From Sipunculus nudus (lineage: Eukaryota > Annelida > Sipuncula > Golfingiida > Sipunculidae): a stretch of DNA of 64,000 nucleotides. Below the pieces are notes generated by a model, which worked only from the letters and a program-made list of their open reading frames with translations, was not told where the DNA came from and searched no databases. Of the stretch, positions 1-22,141 are shown one piece after another. A program made the translations under genes and the position numbers. The stretch spans positions 4,511,900-4,575,899 of the forward strand of contig CM049322.1 in NCBI GenBank assembly GCA_026874595.1, read 5' to 3'. The stretch's first letter is position 1, and every line of letters begins with the position of its first letter.

Positions 1-640
1 TTGATAACCTACCTCAAAAGTTAGTAAATACATTGTTTTCTCATTATGTTGTTTTATGGTTCACAAAGTTGGAAGCTCAGAAGTAAAAATATTGCCTCTC
101 TCACCACTGCATATAATGACAGTTTGAGATGTATCATGAAACTAACTCCAACAGCTCATTGATCTGTTGTGTTAAATATAGCCAGGAAGAAACCATTAAG
201 ATGTCAAGTAGAAATGGGCTTTATGAACATGTTTTACTTTATGTATAGTGCAGATAATTCTCTTGTTTCACATGTTGCTGGGAATGCCTGTCAAGACCTT
301 TAGACACATCTGGGTAGCAGTGTAAGCAGTATGGGTTTTTATACGCAGACATATTCAAAGAGTATTACAAAGAGATTAGAACAAAATATTATCAATAGAT
401 TTTCATTTAATGAATATGCTCAAGCAGAGTTGATGAGAGAAATAAATGAATGTCTTGATTGAACCAAGATTGTAGATAATTTTGACAGGGCAATATGCAG
501 TATCCAAGTACAACAGCTTTTCAATGTACACACTTTTTTTATATATATAAAGCACAATAAATCACAGCACTTTACATGACCATATATTATATTATACAGT
601 GTCAGAAGTAAATGATAATAATGTTAGTATTGGGCTGAAA
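1..640. other. No gene seen
   Basis: AT-rich non-coding sequence. I see no exon-like stretch, no convincing splice pair and no repeat that I can classify. Confidence 0.5.
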
Positions 641-644
641 TAAT

Positions 645-1440
645 TCATGTCTATAGATCTTGGACACCTCTATCTTATGCTCAAGACTGGTGGCGCCTTC
701 TTTAATTGTATTTGCATGGCATCCATCTGTGTATTTGTTTTGGGGGAAATCACTCATATCTCAAGAGTGGTTCAATGTATTTGTCTGGAATTTTGCATGC
801 CCATTAATCTTGGAGAATTTTCTCATAGTCCAGAGAGGTGATGCCACCTACCTTCTTGTTTTCATTGAATACAAAAGTGGTTTGACATATTTGCCTGAAG
901 TCATGCATGTCCATAGATCTTGGACATCTCCATTCCCTACTCAAGACTGGTGGCGCCATCTGCAGTTGTTTTCGCAAGGAGTCCATTATTCTGTTTGCTT
1001 TGAGTAATATTACAGATATCTCAGGAGTAGATGGATGTATCAGTCTGAAATTTTGAATGTCACCTGTCATGTATAGCTTTGTTATATGCCAGCAAGTGGC
1101 TGCACCTGGCATTTTGTTTTTGTAGAATATATTGTAGCACTTTTTTTCTCTTAAGTGGTTTGGCGTTTGCCCTGAAACTTTGCATGTTCATCCATCTTGG
1201 GTAGATTTCTCATTCACGTTACTAGTGACACCACCTGCAATCACATATTTGTAGAATATGTTCATGTATATATCTCAGGACTGGTTTAAATGAATCAATC
1301 AGATATTTCAGGGCCACAGATTTTGGATGCCTCTGTTTTGTACGGAGCCTGGTGGTGCCACCTAAAATTGTTTTCATGTAGCATAGGTCCATCATAGACC
1401 AAGCAGGTGTCGCCACCTACCTTTTTGTTTTTGTAGAATT
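645..1440. repeat. Degenerate tandem repeat with GGTGGCGCC core
   Basis: Diverged units recur here. Each has a lead such as 'ccatagatcttggacatctc', then 'tcaagactggtggcgcc', then a stretch ending near 'tctcaggagtggttt'. The near-palindromic core GGTGGCGCCACC appears in decayed form around 689, 949 and 1350. Related sequence recurs at about 32.82-32.93, 33.9-34.8 and 59.4-61.1 kb, so this is a dispersed family and not a local invention. The open frames here carry no domain signature. Confidence 0.6.
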
Positions 1441-1869
1441 CATTGTTTTTTTCTTAGGAGTGATTTGATGAATTCACCTGAATTCATCCATTGAAATCAT
1501 TCAATGCCTTACTTTACCCATGTCTCTGTGACTTGGCAGATACCTGTTGTCATTTGTCAACTGCCAGTTTTCTAGTTAAAATAGGGTTTTCTTTGTTTTT
1601 GCTATTAAGATAAATAATCAATTTCCACAGAGTTTTCTTTCATGAAATGAGTAATTCTGTCTTTATTCTATAAAGAGTTTTTATACATATGCAAATATAC
1701 AGATATATGTAAATTTATTAGCAAGTCAGCATTTGGTCTCTGTTCCCTCATTATCTATTCAGTTTTGTACTAAAATTATGATAATTTTGCATGCCATTGT
1801 GTAACATATATAACTTTAATTACAGCATATCAGATTTAATGATTTCAAATGATGCATCAAAATCGTTTG

Positions 1870-2008
1870 TGTATGTTTTCTTGGGAGATGAGTATGCATG
1901 CCATCTCTGTAGCCTATGACCTTTGACCTTTCAGAATCATTGATGTATGTTTTCTTGGGAGATGAGTATGCATGCCATCTCTGTAGCCTATGATCTTTGA
2001 CCTTTCAG
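1870..2008 (+). repeat. 65-bp direct repeat, two copies
   Basis: Two nearly identical 65-bp copies (1870-1934 and 1944-2008) are separated by 9 bp. Each ends in 'tgacctttgacctttcag' or a one-base variant of it. The near identity suggests a recent duplication. Each copy carries a TGACCTTTGACCT-type direct repeat of nuclear-receptor half-sites, also seen in the 9.3-10.26 kb array. Confidence 0.8.
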
Positions 2009-2231
2009 GTTTGATAATTTTTGTGGCAAACCAGAGGATCAGAACGACGATGCTATTACATTACATCACAGCATGACCTGCCCTCTGGTGGCCAATGTGA
2101 GGGTCGCTTCTTCCGTCATCGCTGTCTGCATCTTCACCCTCATACGCCAGCTAAGCATTTGTACAGGGTCTGTGTACACACGTTGTTCATGCCTTTTTAT
2201 ACACCAGTCCACATCATTTATCAGTCAATGC

Positions 2232-2690
2232 CTCAGCCAGGAAGGTATGCTTTCATCCCTGTTTGTGTGTATGTTTGAGTGATTGTTCACAACATAACAC
2301 ACGCAGTCATAAAAGGAATCCCATGAAATTTTCCTTGTACATTGGGAATTGGCCAGTGAAGAATCAATTAGATTTTGGTGTGGCTTCTGCACATGATCTG
2401 GATTCAGGAACCATATCAAAGAATAGTCACATATTTATAGTCACATATGTATAGTCACAGATGTATAGTCACATATGTATAGTCACATATGCACAACTGA
2501 ACCCGGGAATATGGGCTGAATAATTACATACAAGTGAATGTAAACATTTGTGAAACTAGTGAAACTTGTGCACCAATGATCTGGGAATATGGAGCAAGAA
2601 GTGAATGTAAACACGGGGTCTGGAGTACCCAAAGTTAAGGACTGCCCACATGGTGGAGGCCTGCATTTGTGAGAATGCATATTTCTAGGG
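2232..2690 (+). repeat. Dispersed repeat, copy 1
   Basis: The block starts 'ggaaggtatgctttcat' and runs through a 'gtgattgttcacaac' segment and a segment rich in 'tagtcacatatgta' (short tandem units at about 2425-2490). Matching pieces lie in reverse orientation at about 55.68-56.04 kb, and a fragment lies near 41.46-41.56 kb. It is probably a non-autonomous transposable element. I see no protein-coding capacity. Confidence 0.55.
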
Positions 2691-2699
2691 ACATTATCA

Positions 2700-5600
2700 T
2701 TTCTGTCTCATAGGTTATTGTATGTCCAGTCACAAACGTAGCTAGGATTCCAGGCTCCAGTGTTTAAGTTTGAGAATTTCAGTCAAAGAGTAAGTCTATA
2801 GCCTGCTGGTGACACTGACAAATTAATGATGATGATGAAACTTTCAATATGATTTGAATATTATGGTATAATTAAGCCTTATATATGTCCAGTTTATGTG
2901 CTGAAGGCTTTGGATTATCGATAAACTGTCATTAAGACATTTGAAAGTATCTCTGAAGTTATCATGTGGGGTCTCAAAATGAATGCCTTTGTTCAATATG
3001 GGATATTGTTAATACTGATACTCTCTAGTGTGGAGGAAGTAAATGACTGCCTGCCTGAAAAACTGCATTTAAACAACTAGTGCTCCCTCGTGGCCAGCCC
3101 GATCAGCCCATTCATTCATCAGAGCTGTGTTGGTGCTGGACATAGTGTTTTTAATTGTTGATCAACCTTATAGTTATTATTTAATATTTATTATGCTGTG
3201 TTAAATATATTATAGGAACATGAAAATACATTTGAATTTGCTGCATTTGACACAATTGGCATTAGAACTTAATCTTGATTCCACTGCCTCACAAGTTTCA
3301 TTGATTTTGTCGTATATTCTGGTACGCAGAAATTATAAATTTGTATTTTTACGATAACCATTGCTTATATAAGCTAACTAAGTTGGGTAGTCCGTTTCGT
3401 CTGTGCTAATGAGTACCAGGCTGAATCAAGCTTGTCTTCTCCAACTGGCCTCCCCCTGCACAAAACAGTCCTTTTTCTCCTCCATCTACACGAGAATCAG
3501 CATTAGCGATATCAAGTATTGTTCAGTGCCTCGTCTACAAGGATGTTCCTACTCTTGTCAAATAATAAGTCATAATACACCTAAACACTGGCCCTCCATG
3601 GTCCATGCCTGGCTGGTATCTGTTTTACTGGCAATGGATACATGGCAACAATCAAATAGTCTTTTTGCGATATTAGGTCGATATTTCAGGCAGAGTGTGG
3701 AAGTGTAACATGACATATTATTTAATAAGAGTTTGTTACCTCCATCAGCTACAAGCACAGTATGTACCTGAGGTTGCCGTGGGACTCTAACATGGAAGGA
3801 GAAAAGTACTACTGATTATTTTTGCTTCTTTTTTTCAGAAATTAACAGTCCTGTTTCAGTGTATTGTTCATATCCCAGCATTCCACACTCCATAACTTCA
3901 CCACACTTTCACCAATTCATAATTCAAATAAAATCATAAAAGCAATGTTACCAGCACAACATGGTCATGGTAATGCTATATGGAGTTGTCATTCAACACA
4001 GCAATGTAATCAATATTTGCAATGGGTATATTCTTAGCTTATGTAGCCATACATTACTTTAAAAAAAAATTGCTTCATTGTATATATTAATGATAAACTT
4101 GTCTTTATTCACATTTTTCTGTGTCTGCCCCACCTGAGATAAAAGTGTTTTATTTATACAAACATTTATATAAATCATTGCAATAGGAATAATACCATAA
4201 ATCATTTATTACCAGCTGCCATATACCAATTGCATATTATTTTCCCATTTGTGACATTTCTGTGATTTTTACCATTTTCAAGTTATATATATTCTTGCAA
4301 TATATCTTGTGAAATTGAATGTTTCCACTTACATGTATCATTTCATTTCTTTATCTGTAAAATATTTATATTCAGGATTTTGCATTTTGCTCTTATATAT
4401 CTTTGTTATACTATATTGTATCTTTGAAATGTTCCTGTAGACTTTAACGCTTAATTTTTCTAAAGATTTCTGCTATAAGTTTTGTATATGTTGTATTAGT
4501 TAGGTATATTTTCTACATTTAATGCACTTTCTTACTTGCCCCTCAGAGACGTACAGTGTAAGCAAAACAAAAAAAAAAAAAAACAAACACAAAATCAGTT
4601 CACAAGGGTATATTGTGAGGTACACAAGAATCAAAGTTAGTTCACAAAGATGTAGCTTCAGCTGAACAAGAAAAAGTTCACAGACCTTGAGTATCAACAA
4701 AAGTGAAATGAATAAATCACAAATAAATATAATATCAGGTATTTTTTGCAAATATACTAGATCAGCTAAAGAAGAAAAAGTTTTTGTTCACTAATGTATA
4801 GCATCAGCTGAACATACAAAATTGTTTACAAATGTATAGTATCAGGTAATCGAGGAATAAAATAGACCAGAGCATCAGTCTATATTATCCCAGAAGCTTA
4901 AGCACCATGTGTGCGATATATGCTTGAAAAATAGTTTATATGAGGAAACTACCATTGGAGCAGTTGACTCACTTGGGTTGTGCTTGCCCGAACATTCAGC
5001 CTCCATTCAAGAATGGAGTCCAAATATCTGTTGGGGAGAGTTTTCCCTCTATTAAGGACCCCCCCCCCCCCAAAGGGAATCTCATGCAAATTAGGAAGGA
5101 GGTCTAGACAAATTACCTAAAACACATTAGCCAGGCTGTAAACAATAGCCTATGGAGATTACAATTACCTGGTTTTCTTGAGAAGAAGTACCAATATTAT
5201 CATACATAATGAACATTAAGTTACTATTTATGTTTCAACCGAGTCAACAACTGTATTATGCAGAATATATTGGGGTTGTTGCAAGTCCTCACACCAAACA
5301 CCAAATATCATGATCTGACCAAACGTTAGGGTAAACTGGGTAAACTTTCTACATAAGGGACTGTAACACTTAACAAGAATATTTGTTTACATTTACAATC
5401 TGGATTCTCTTTGTGGCACTGAATATAGGAAAATATGGTGCACAAAGGTTTATAAGCAATGATTCAAGGTATGCACATGGCTTTCTGGCTTATTTTTTTA
5501 TTCCGCCCACTACTGAAACCACGTTTGAGGAATTGTAAGGTTTATAGCCTGATATCATCCATGGTGGCAGCCTCATGCAGCTTAAAGAGGCTTAATCACC

Positions 5601-7500
5601 TATATGATCTTTATAAACTAAACAGAATCCCTTGGCATATTTATGAAAATAGGCCAGAAAATGTGGACATCACTGCAGACATCACCGCTTACAGACTGCT
5701 TGTTTATATCAACGTGTTAATGATATGTGGGGTCCGGCCAGAATAATTAAAACCAATGCAACAAGGGCAACTGGCAGCAAGTCAGAAACGCCATAGCTTT
5801 GCAAATGGCGTTTTGCAACAAGTGACCGTTCTAGCTCTGCATATATGCAATCTACCACCTTAATTTACGTTTTCCCCGTTTGTCAACATTGCAGCGTTTA
5901 CAAACACATTGTTTATAAACAAGTTCATACATCCTTCACTAAGGTGTTATACGAACTTTTCACAACCAAAATTACCCTTAGATCATTAATATAAACACAG
6001 AGGAAAGGAAGCCAGAAATCACAAATTCTTTTTCAAAAGGCAGGTGAACTGGTACTTCTAATACTTTGCCTTTCAGGTGTATCTGGTCTGTTCATTCATA
6101 TAGGTTTTTAAAGACCACAACAACTCTTCGCATGTTTTACGGATATTAGAGAAGGGTATTGGGGGTTCTCCTGCCACTATATGTCTGAAGATATTTGGGC
6201 ATTGTGCCAAACACTGGTTGCGAAACCCAGCAAACCTTTTATAGCAAGCAGTCGTTATAACCCCTGACAATGGTGTGTACTTAGTGGAGCTCTCTGAATC
6301 TTCTGTTCCAAGTATAAGGTCATCAGTAGTAGAACAGGTGCATATAAAACATTGTATGTGTAGGCGTGTATACTTATAAAAATAACACTGCTTATGTGAC
6401 AACTATGCCATGCAAGGTTTTTGATACTGGGAATTAAATGCTATTTCCCATCGTGATACTGGTTCATCATTTGCCAAATAATTTGTGCCAAAATCTGTAC
6501 AAGCATATGGATAAATTTAACTTGTATTGTGTGCATGCACAAAACCGAATATCTTAACCAATATTCCAGCATGTCAGGCAGGTGTCGGTATTGTCATGAT
6601 ATTTATGTTTAGCTTGTAAGACTTTTTGTTTTACTGCAGATATTTACATATAAAAATAGTGAATATGCATTGGGTGTTATACACAAAGCTACCAGTAATT
6701 TTGCGTTCCTTTGGTGTATGAATACATTTGATTCACAGATGTTTGGAGATGCAGCTTTATAAGTGCTGTGTTGCATAGAAACCATGCTTGATTACAGACC
6801 AACCAGAACAACCATTTCAGTGAGATGCCCTTTTTCTTTGTGAATATCTAGGAGCACTTGCTATCTTGTATATCATATACCGTTCGCAAGCCTGACCTGG
6901 TGTCAGCACCTAAATGCACAAAGTAATTCAGTGCAGCAATTGATTTGTTGCATGTAATTTAACCAGAGAGAGTAAAATTGCAGTTATGTGTTAGTGTATT
7001 TGCATTTGATACATGCATTTGTATCGCATCCAAGTGACATTAAAACGCAACCCTCCTGAGATTGTCCGTTTGATACTTCTAATTTGCTGAGTATAATTTT
7101 GCAATTTAGCAGATGTATAATATTATCAGAAGAGGTCATTTGTAAAAAAATGTATCTAAGAGATACATTTTAGTTGGGGCTGATGTTATTGTCGATTAAT
7201 TTAATTTTCCTTGGTTTCATCTTTTGTTTGTTCATATATTTGAATACTTTAAGCAAGAAACAAAGTTTCTTACAATTTTCTGCCTGTATATTTTGAGTAT
7301 TTTTAATGTTAAGATAACCATGTGATATTTATTGAATATAATATAATTTTGTACATACTCTTGCCAAAACCATTCCCTTAATAAAGATTATGCATTTACA
7401 TTTTAGATGTAACTAATAACTTATACCTGTTTTTCAGCAAACCACATGTTCGTTGCATTGTATTTGATTTTGTTCATAATGAAAATATTAAAGGAATTTT
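2700..7500. other. No gene seen; minor repeats
   Basis: Long AT-rich intergenic sequence. Loosely tandem 'gttcacaaatgtatag' and 'cagctgaaca' units lie at about 4590-4870, and a C-run at about 5059. The open frames at about 5459-5746 (plus) and 6073-6402 (minus) lack domain motifs and convincing splice borders. Confidence 0.45.
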
Positions 7501-7510
7501 AGACGGTGTT

Positions 7511-7515
<5 letters not shown>

Positions 7516-7554
<39 letters not shown>
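7516..7554. repeat. (CT)n microsatellite
   Basis: Pure CT dinucleotide tract of about 19 units. Confidence 0.95.
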
Positions 7555-7557
<3 letters not shown>

Positions 7558-7559
7558 AT

Positions 7560-8900
7560 ACCATGGATGATGGTTCATGGCTGTCCCTGGTAGATCTAGA
7601 TCATGTATGTACAACCATGGCTGTATGTCGAGGGATAAAGGATAACTGATGTTAACTGATGTTTTGCCTTTCATATTGATTATTGCTTGTATAATAATTG
7701 AGCTTCTTCAGCTTTGTGGGTGATTGTCATTGCACAGGATCTGAGCCATTTGTTAATGTATTGTTAATGAGCCTTTCTTATGTATATTTTATGTTGAGCA
7801 GTTTTAACATGTGGATATTTGTGTCAGTCAGTAATATATTCCCCATTATTTTCATCACCATTGCACCCTTATAAAATGTGTATATGGTTATTCAGGGTGT
7901 GCTGTTAATTATATTTCGTTGTGATTAAATCACCAGGTCACTATTTGTATATTTGAATAATTAAAGTGCTTTGCTAAGCTAAAGTTCCTATTGATTGTAT
8001 GATTGAATCTCGTGAGAAAAATTAACTGTACCTCAAGCTCCCTGGGGTGAAGGTATTGGCCTTATATTTCAGCCGAATTCGAATTTAAGTCACCTGAACT
8101 AAAGCGGTCAACGGCCTTTGTCTCTCATCCGTCGGCTACCATCCGTTAATCGGGTATAAATAATCGGGCTGTTTGAGCAAAAATACTTATAATCTTTGTC
8201 CAGGGAGGTCCTTGGTAAATTCTGCTTGGAAACCCAAAATTAGTTCACAATGACCCCTATACTGCGAACTGCAAGACAAAAAGACATATGAAAGTTTGCA
8301 AATCCTCAGTGTTGGAGGTTGCTGATTAGATATTTTCATGATGGTCTTAAAACAGTATGGACACTCCTATTGACACCTTTATATCTAGAACATGTAAAAC
8401 TCAAATCAGACCTGTATTCCCCCGAGCTATTGGACGTATGATCGCAATAATTTAATTTCCTAGTACCAAATACTGTGATATAGCTCATTTGACTAGTATC
8501 TAATTATTTTTTGACGGTATGACGGCTTTTGAACAAAGAAAATTTATTGTTATAAAAAAATTCATGATAAATGCACTGTTACGTAATTTTTGTCGCAATG
8601 CTAGCAGTTATTGGCTTGATTTTTAGTTTGTCCATGCATGGATGATGACCAGTTGCAGATCGGGATGCGTTTCGTCACTCTACGTTCCCTGACCGGGATA
8701 TGAATAACCTTATGAAATTGTCTTTGAATAAGGAGAGTCATGTGGTCTGAATAGTAATATCCGTGGAGTAAAATTTGATGGCACTCGCTGAAAAATAACA
8801 CTAATATAAATCACGCATCCCCTTGCATACACGCGTAAAAGCACGCATGTGAAATGAGCAGTGTTTCAAAGATACGTTTTCAAAAGTGTGGTCGCAAACA
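7560..8900. other. No gene seen
   Basis: AT-rich sequence with no recognisable coding or repeat feature. Confidence 0.4.
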
Positions 8901-8917
8901 CGGATGACGATGCTCAC

Positions 8918-9025
8918 CTGGAAAACCATGCCGTCAGAAGGAGCGAAGGCAAACTTGATCTGTAACTGGTCATCATCCAACCGCACATCGAAAATCAGGT
9001 CAAGTTCTACAGGCATTGCAAAGGT
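8918..9025 (-). CDS. Isolated exon-like stretch, unknown
   Basis: A 108-nt open stretch on the minus strand reads as 36 residues, including 'PVELDLIFDVRLDDDQLQ'. It is bounded by an AG (after 'cttgtacgg') and by a strong donor CAG|GTGAGC, phase 0 on both sides. Its alternating hydrophobic and acidic pattern looks like a beta-sandwich strand pair, but I do not recognise the family. The tRNA-like SINE begins just upstream on this strand. It may be an exon of an unseen gene, a stranded exon copy or chance. Confidence 0.35.
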
Positions 9026-9049
9026 CTTCCGTACAAGTGCATATATCAT

Positions 9050-9290
9050 GCAGCCTAGTGGTTAAGGCGTTGGATTCCGGAGCTGTAGGTCCCTGGTTCG
9101 AACTCCGCCGGTGCCTCATTGGCACAATAGTGAAATCCCGTTGAACTCGGAGATTCGCTCTAATGTCTTAACGACAGGTTATGATTTTTGGATTATTCCT
9201 AACCCTGTGCATATTAGAAGAAGGCTGACGAAACGTGAGGTACAGTTTATGTGGCTGTGATTTTTTTTTACAAAGATGTGAAGGAAAAAC
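9050..9290 (+). mobile_element. tRNA-derived SINE
   Basis: The head has a Pol III internal promoter: A-box-like 'tagtggttaaggcg' at about 9056 and B box 'ggttcgaactcc' at about 9095, with tRNA-like spacing. A non-tRNA body follows and ends near a T-run at about 9262-9270. Unlike a functional tRNA gene it lacks an obvious closing acceptor stem, so I call a SINE. The 3' boundary is approximate. Confidence 0.65.
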
Positions 9291-9299
9291 AGTTTTGCA

Positions 9300-10260
9300 G
9301 TTTTAATATCCTTGACCTTTGGCCTATTTTAATCAATAACAAATGATGTTCTTCAAGAAATCATTGAAATTTAAAAGATGTGTAAGTATGAAAATAATTC
9401 CTGTAAAACTGTGGCCTGTGGGATGTGTTTTCTGCCAGACCAAATAACAAGCAATCAGGCGAAATTGAGGACAACTGAAAAACAGATACATATTCTGACA
9501 AACTAACACAAAGTTGGGACCAGCTTATGAAGAAGATATATAGGAAGAACATGAGCCATAGTTTGAAGATTGGACCACAACTGACAAAGTTATGTGGAAA
9601 ACAAGATTTAGACAAAACGGTATACCGTATGTGTAAGTTACAAAGAGCTTACTGCAAAACTGTGGCCTATAGAATGCTATATGTCAGAGACAAAAACCAT
9701 CCTGCAGGCGAAATTTAGGACAACTGACGAACAGAAAGACAGGTATATTGTAGACTAGGTGACTAAACCATGTCACGAAGAAGACAGAGAGACAGAAAAA
9801 AGGCCATGGTTTGTAAAAAATAAGATGAATCTTGACAAAGAGGAAAATTAAAATGTTGTCGTGTTTTGGTGACCTTGACCTAACCTTTGACCTATTAAAA
9901 CTAAATATTCAGCTTTTAGAAATCGTTCCGATATACGATATGTGTAAGTTACAAAATTATTCCTGCAAAACTATGGCTGATACAATGCTATATGTAAGAT
10001 GCAAGAAGCAACAGGAAGGCGAAATGAAGGACAACTGAAAAGCAGACAGACATAATGCCAAAGTGACACATAGTTGAGGGAAATTGACTTCACCAGGTCA
10101 TGACGTAGACAAAGAGGAAGAAAATGAGCCAAAGTTTGTGAAAATAGGACCATTATTGAGGAAGTTAATAGGGAAAATAACATTTTTATATGTTTTGCTG
10201 ACCTTGACCTTGACCTTTGACCTATAGTCACAAAAATATAGGCTTCTGGATTTTTGGATT
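9300..10260 (+). repeat. About 290-bp tandem array, three diverged units
   Basis: Units share 'gtaagttacaaa', 'ctgcaaaactgtggcc', 'aggcgaaat' followed by 'aggacaactgaa', and 'gaccttgaccta' followed by 'acctttgacct'. The recurrent TGACCTTTGACCT motifs read as AGGTCA direct repeats on the other strand (DR1 type). Short open frames inside the units have no domain signature. Confidence 0.7.
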
Positions 10261-10808
10261 TTGAATAAACCCTGTGAGTTTCAGTTCGATTTCCGACAAG
10301 CAATAAATTATACGAAACCAATAACTTTTGAAATATTGCATTTTTCAGTCACTTTTATACACAAATTGTTTCCACCATGTGCTCGGACAAGTTTGAAACT
10401 TGATGACTTTGGCCCGGATTTTGATGACCCGGACAGCCGGAATATAGCTCAACCTTTCTAGGATTTCTTGTTAATTATTCCATTAAAAGCATTACACTCA
10501 AATGTAATATATCAATAGTTTACTCGAAGTTACTTGACGTTTTCGAAAGGTTTTGATCTTGATTTTCAACTACAAGTCAATACTGCGGAAATATACGACA
10601 TTTGTAAAACCCATAAAGTTTGGGGTACAGTCTATTTTCCCTAAAACTGATGGATGATCCCATTGATGATGTAGTTTTGTCACTACAAAAACGAAGCCAT
10701 TCAAGGGTTTCTTGTGGTACTGGCAGATATAATTATCTACGGTCTATGCTTCCACACGCAAGGTACTCTACCAGTATAGTTATATATGTTCTGTTGTTTC
10801 TAGTTGCA

Positions 10809-10815
10809 TTTATTA

Positions 10816-10892
<77 letters not shown>
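10809..10892 (-). other. Gene A 3' UTR: poly(A) signal and (TA)n
   Basis: A (TA)n tract at about 10817-10892 lies in the expected 3' UTR of gene A. An AATAAA on the minus strand (10814-10809) sits about 110 nt past the stop codon and is the likely polyadenylation signal. Confidence 0.5.
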
Positions 10893-10893
<1 letters not shown>

Positions 10894-10921
10894 CAGTTTT
10901 GTAGACGGACCCGTAAAGATC

Positions 10922-19595
<8,674 letters not shown>

Positions 19596-19619
19596 TGAGT
19601 GGGAATCATGTTTGATCCA

Positions 19620-22095
19620 GAGTTTTCACCATTGGTTTCCAGCAAAACTAATGGCTGAGCATCAGTTGACGTATTAAATGTGGGTGGTAGCGCTCGAATG
19701 GAGTCTTTAGTGCTGAAAATAAATTAATGAATGTCTAGCATGAGAGTGATGTGATATACCTCGTGAACACAGGCCAGTTACCGGTTCTCATGTACTGTAG
19801 GTTAATTTACGTATTTTTATCACGGTCCGGTATCACATGCTGAATAGAAGAATGAGTATTTTAATACGCGACAGGTAATGAAATCTCGCTCTCACATAGA
19901 TCCCATGCAATTAACAATAGTCTTGCTGCAAGGAGACATGGTAATACTGCTAAACGTATATTAATGTAGCTAACAAATTACTTCTTCTTGCGTAGTGCAA
20001 ATACTTTCTGATACACGATAAAGTCTTCGTGTAAATGTCTTTGACAAATTGCTTCAGGCATATTGCCAAATGCTTTAGATTTATTGATAAATATGGAAAT
20101 GACCTCCCATGGAACACGGCATTATTTCCGTCAAATAACGACCAACTCTGGACGACCGTAATCGCAGTCATTTCCGGTATGTGGATTGTTGTACATGTGT
20201 TATACATTTCAACTTTTCAACATTTTCCATTGTATATTTACCATATGGTTTGAAAGGCATACTGAGTATCACTATGTTGTCTCTGTGTCTTGACATATTT
20301 CTCCCAATCACTCAGATTTTACTAGAGTTGAAGAATCGGAAAGTTCCCCAAAATATTTTGAATTTTTAGAACAAGCCTACGATGCCATTATAAATTTGAA
20401 TGTATTATTGAAACTGTTTAAAACAATTTGGAATAATTATAATGCATAAATATATAGGGTTATCTGATCTAAATATAGAAACAGTTCTTTTACATTTTAT
20501 ATGAACATTGCAAAACTAACGACTCATAGACCGTGCCCAGAGCAAACACAAACACACTTGAAATCACCCAAACCTTCAGTTTTCTAGATTTCGCAGAACT
20601 CTTTCTCATATTAAAGTTGGAATTCATCGGTATTTAGGTATTTCATTTTAAGTTGCATTAGGTCTCTCCATACGAATGTTTAAAACCCATTATTTTTTTC
20701 TCTTAATTGCATTTTCTTTTCAAAATATTATTAACCTAAGTATGTACGACCTTCCAAATCAAGAAGATTACACTCCATGTTTTATATATTCTGAAGCCAT
20801 TAATTCCCGGTGTTTTAATATTAGATCAAGATTATATTAGGAACTACATTATCTGTACTGGGAGCAGGTACACATAACATCAAGTAGTTGTTAGTCAGCC
20901 GGCCATAAGCTACTTACAGGATGTGCGCTCTATACGACCAGCCTGTAATACATAATAATACTGTATTATAAAGAACTCATTATTACTTCACATGTTCTCT
21001 AACACATATGCGGTTACTTGATGTTACCATTCTGTTATATGTTTCATATTTTCACTGTTGCATAGAATGGCATTTATTATTATCTTAAAACAACAAGGAA
21101 TTGCATCAAAGTGACATTTTAGGGATAGGAGAAATTGTTGGAAAAAAAAGAGAACCTTGCAAAGACCTATTTCTTTTATTGATGCTATAATTTCTTGGTT
21201 TTCAAAACTGGGAATCGGAAAAATGCTTATGGTTCACGCTTTTGCAACATTTTCTATTTTAATTTACACATTTTTAAAAGTCTTCAGGCAAAACTATAAA
21301 AAATATATATAAATAACGATCTTAATAAGCATTCTGAAAATAAATTTTAAATTTACTTTTATTAAAGGAAAAAAAAATTAAAATGTACGCTGCAATCGTT
21401 TCGTGGTTTCATTAAGATTTCGTAAAGAGGCGTTTATGTGTATAACTTTGGTCCATTCAATTAATGGGAGCCTTCTTGTGGGCTTTCTTTCATTTCAAAT
21501 ATTTAAAATAAAAAAAATCACTTATTTATATCATTTATTCTAAAAAATATAATTACAATTTGTCTACCGCTCTGGCAGAGTAATGACCCACGCAACTTTT
21601 CAACAAAGGAAACCCATCACACTGGCTCTTTTTGCAGACAAAACTCAGATCTGTGAGCAGTTGCTGTAATCTATGAGGAACACAGGGCTCAAAACGATGA
21701 GATCCTGTATGAGTTTGAACCTAGAAAGGATTTTCTTAAAACAGTGTGGATATATTTTTGTTTTATGTGAACGCTGTGAAAATCAAACGCATTATCGTCT
21801 GCTGTTGTGGCCTACTCTCTCTCTCATTTGGTGAATTTTTCCTCAACATTTTTCCTATTGAGCCGGAATATGTTTAAACGTATGCTGTCAGGGCGTGGTT
21901 GAAGAAACATGAATGGATTTTCAAATTAAATAAAATATATAACATGTTTGAAAATTTCCTCTTACAAAGGTCTGTGGATGTTCTGGTCATCTCTGGTGAT
22001 TTGTACAGTTACGTGTGGATCAGGGACTTACGAGACACTATATTCTTGGACTGTTAACGCGAAAAAAGCGGGGAAACATGAAATATATTTAGTTG

Positions 22096-22141
<46 letters not shown>

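Noticed and set aside
6073-6402. 109-residue minus-strand frame
   Set aside because: No family motif, no clear splice borders, and low-complexity neighbours. Probably chance.
9050-9120. Functional tRNA gene
   Set aside because: A and B boxes are present, but the flanks do not close an acceptor stem and an unrelated body follows, so a SINE fits better.
20035-20253. Plus-strand frame with a hydrophobic end and a GTATGT
   Set aside because: No recognisable domain and no partner exons. The evidence is too weak to call an exon.
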